A stretch of DNA of 64,000 nt from Corynebacterium jeikeium. GTDB lineage: Bacteria; Actinomycetota; Actinomycetes; Mycobacteriales; Mycobacteriaceae. This document shows, piece by piece, positions 62,959-64,000 of the stretch. The DNA lies in the NCBI RefSeq assembly GCF_028609885.1, contig NZ_CP063195.1, positions 806,001 to 870,000 on the forward strand, written 5' to 3'. The notes under the pieces were generated by a model that had not been told where the DNA came from, searched no databases, and was given only the letters and a program-made list of their open reading frames with translations. The stretch's first letter is position 1, and each line of letters starts with the position of its first letter. Both the position numbers and the translations under genes were made by a program.

Positions 62959-64000
62959 GTGGAACAGCGAAATAAGCACGGTTTGACTCGCCGTATTGGC
63001 CTCGCCGGTGTACTGGGTCTAGCTGGCCTAGTTCTTTCCGGCTGTACTGTCGCCCCGCCGGAGAACGGTTTCTTTAACTTCTTGCGCATGGGCTGGCCGA
63101 AGGGCATCACCCCGGAGTCCAAGGAAATGGGCAACCTGTGGGTTTGGGTCTGGGTCGTCGCCTGGATCATCGGCCTCATCATGTGGGTGCTGCTGTTCGT
63201 GAACATGGGTAGGTCTAGCGCCAAGAAGGCCGAGAAGCGCGGCGAGGACGAGTTCCCGCGCCAGACCGGCTACAACGTTCCGTTGGAGCTGGTTCTGACC
63301 ACCCTGCCGGTTCTGATCGTCTGTGGCCTGTTCTTCTTCAACGTTCAGGCGCAGGACCGCGCAACGGCTCTGGACAAGGATCCGAAGGTCGTTGTCGACG
63401 TGACCGGCTACCAGTGGAACTGGAAGTTCGGCTACCACGAGGTGGCTGCGGAGCTGAACGGTGGCCAGGAGTACAAGGGCGTTGACAAGGAAGCTCAGGC
63501 TCGTGCAGAAGAATCCAAGAAGCCGGAGGAGAAGCTGGACAAGCACGGCCACCAGGTTCCGGGCCCGATCCACGGCAAGTCCAAGGATGACCTCAGCTAC
63601 CTGAACTACAACAAGATCGAGACTGTGGGCACCACCCAGGAGATCCCGGTTCTGGTTGTTCCGTCCGGCACCCCGATCGAGTTCAATCTGGCCTCCGCCG
63701 ACGTTGTTCACTCCTTCTGGATTCCGGAGTTCCTGTTCAAGCGCGACGTGTTCCCGCACCCGAGCGAGAACCGTTCTGAGCGTCGCTTCCAGGTTGAGTC
63801 CATCGACGAGGAAGGCGCATTCGTTGGCCGCTGTGCTGAGATGTGCGGTACCTACCACGCAATGATGAACTTCGAGCTGCGCGTTGTCTCCCCGGAGAAG
63901 TTCGAGCAGTACATCAAGTTCCGTCAGGACAACCCGGAGGCTCCGAACTCTGAGGCTCTGAAGGCCATCGGCGAGGAAGGCTACGCAACCTCCACCCACC
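62959..64000 (+). CDS. ctaC: Cytochrome c oxidase subunit II (partial, runs off the window)
   Basis: GTG 62959 (GAGGAAGG upstream) opens a frame that continues past the window end; 347 codons are seen. A lipoprotein signal peptide ends in LVLSGC. Two helices follow (LWVWVWVVAWIIGLIMWVLL and VLTTLPVLIVCGLFFFNV), then the cupredoxin domain with YQWNWKFGY, DVVHSFWIPEF and the CuA site CAEMCGTYHAMM. A ~45-residue charged insert (GGQEYKGVDKEAQARAEESK...) between strands is typical of corynebacterial CtaC. Subunit of the aa3 oxidase in the bcc-aa3 supercomplex. Confidence 0.95.
   Translation, partial: MEQRNKHGLTRRIGLAGVLGLAGLVLSGCTVAPPENGFFNFLRMGWPKGITPESKEMGNLWVWVWVVAWIIGLIMWVLLFVNMGRSSAKKAEKRGEDEFPRQTGYNVPLELVLTTLPVLIVCGLFFFNVQAQDRATALDKDPKVVVDVTGYQWNWKFGYHEVAAELNGGQEYKGVDKEAQARAEESKKPEEKLDKHGHQVPGPIHGKSKDDLSYLNYNKIETVGTTQEIPVLVVPSGTPIEFNLASADVVHSFWIPEFLFKRDVFPHPSENRSERRFQVESIDEEGAFVGRCAEMCGTYHAMMNFELRVVSPEKFEQYIKFRQDNPEAPNSEALKAIGEEGYATSTH

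Overview
The window reads as a chromosomal segment of a Corynebacterium (order Mycobacteriales). The support is gene order plus family markers: a Nif3 protein, a zinc-ribbon protein and an RNase HI/phosphatase fusion directly before rnpB; glnA2-glnE; bioB with its auxiliary gene bsaP; lipA, lipB and a three-lipoyl-domain E2 (aceF) in a row; and ltsA close to ctaC. G+C is high in the backbone. Many genes start 6-8 nt after a TANNNT hexamer, the layout of leaderless mRNAs common in this group. No tRNA, rRNA or CRISPR array was seen.

Layout. 1-7.2 kb: HAD phosphatase, Nif3, zinc-ribbon protein, RNase H/phosphatase fusion, RNase P RNA, an RNB-domain nuclease, a small SPOR-like protein and two DUF202 membrane proteins. 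7.3-8.0 kb: an AT-rich orphan membrane protein. 8.3-13.7 kb: panB, glnA2 and glnE. 13.8-27.3 kb: sortase-like protein, MFS carrier, GT-C glycosyltransferase, SRPBCC protein, bioB-bsaP, cupin, fructosamine-kinase-like protein, a YkvI-like carrier, DUF421, a YhgE/Pip protein with its ATPase partner, and a VIT1/CCC1-type metal carrier. 27.4-43.5 kb is an accessory region: an XRE-ImmA pair, a DHA2-type MFS pump, decayed genes, a type I restriction-modification operon whose hsdS is split by an IS30-family element, toxin-antitoxin-like remnants, a frameshifted GIY-YIG nuclease gene and a DUF262-HNH-RAMA protein. 43.5-64 kb is core again: DUF3533-like permease with a divergent TetR regulator, glnA1, RDD, DUF4191, lipA, lipB, aceF, pepA, ilvE, cobT, DUF3043, an A-type Fe-S carrier, ltsA, poxB and the start of ctaC.

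How genes work together. Nitrogen assimilation is represented by two glutamine synthetases and GlnE, which adenylylates GlnA1. LipA and LipB make the lipoyl groups carried by the neighbouring E2. BioB and BsaP act together in biotin synthesis. LtsA links glutamine to cell-wall amidation. PoxB and CtaC both belong to respiratory electron flow.

The most unusual signal is a set of three intergenic hairpin elements (about 8.1, 19.5 and 50.4 kb). Each has 19-21 bp perfectly paired arms whose sequence differs from copy to copy. All share ATGTC termini and the same octamer, GCAGGTCA, at the centre; two copies are exactly 122 bp between the termini. The second point of interest is the defence cluster at 31-43 kb, where several genes carry identifiable lesions.
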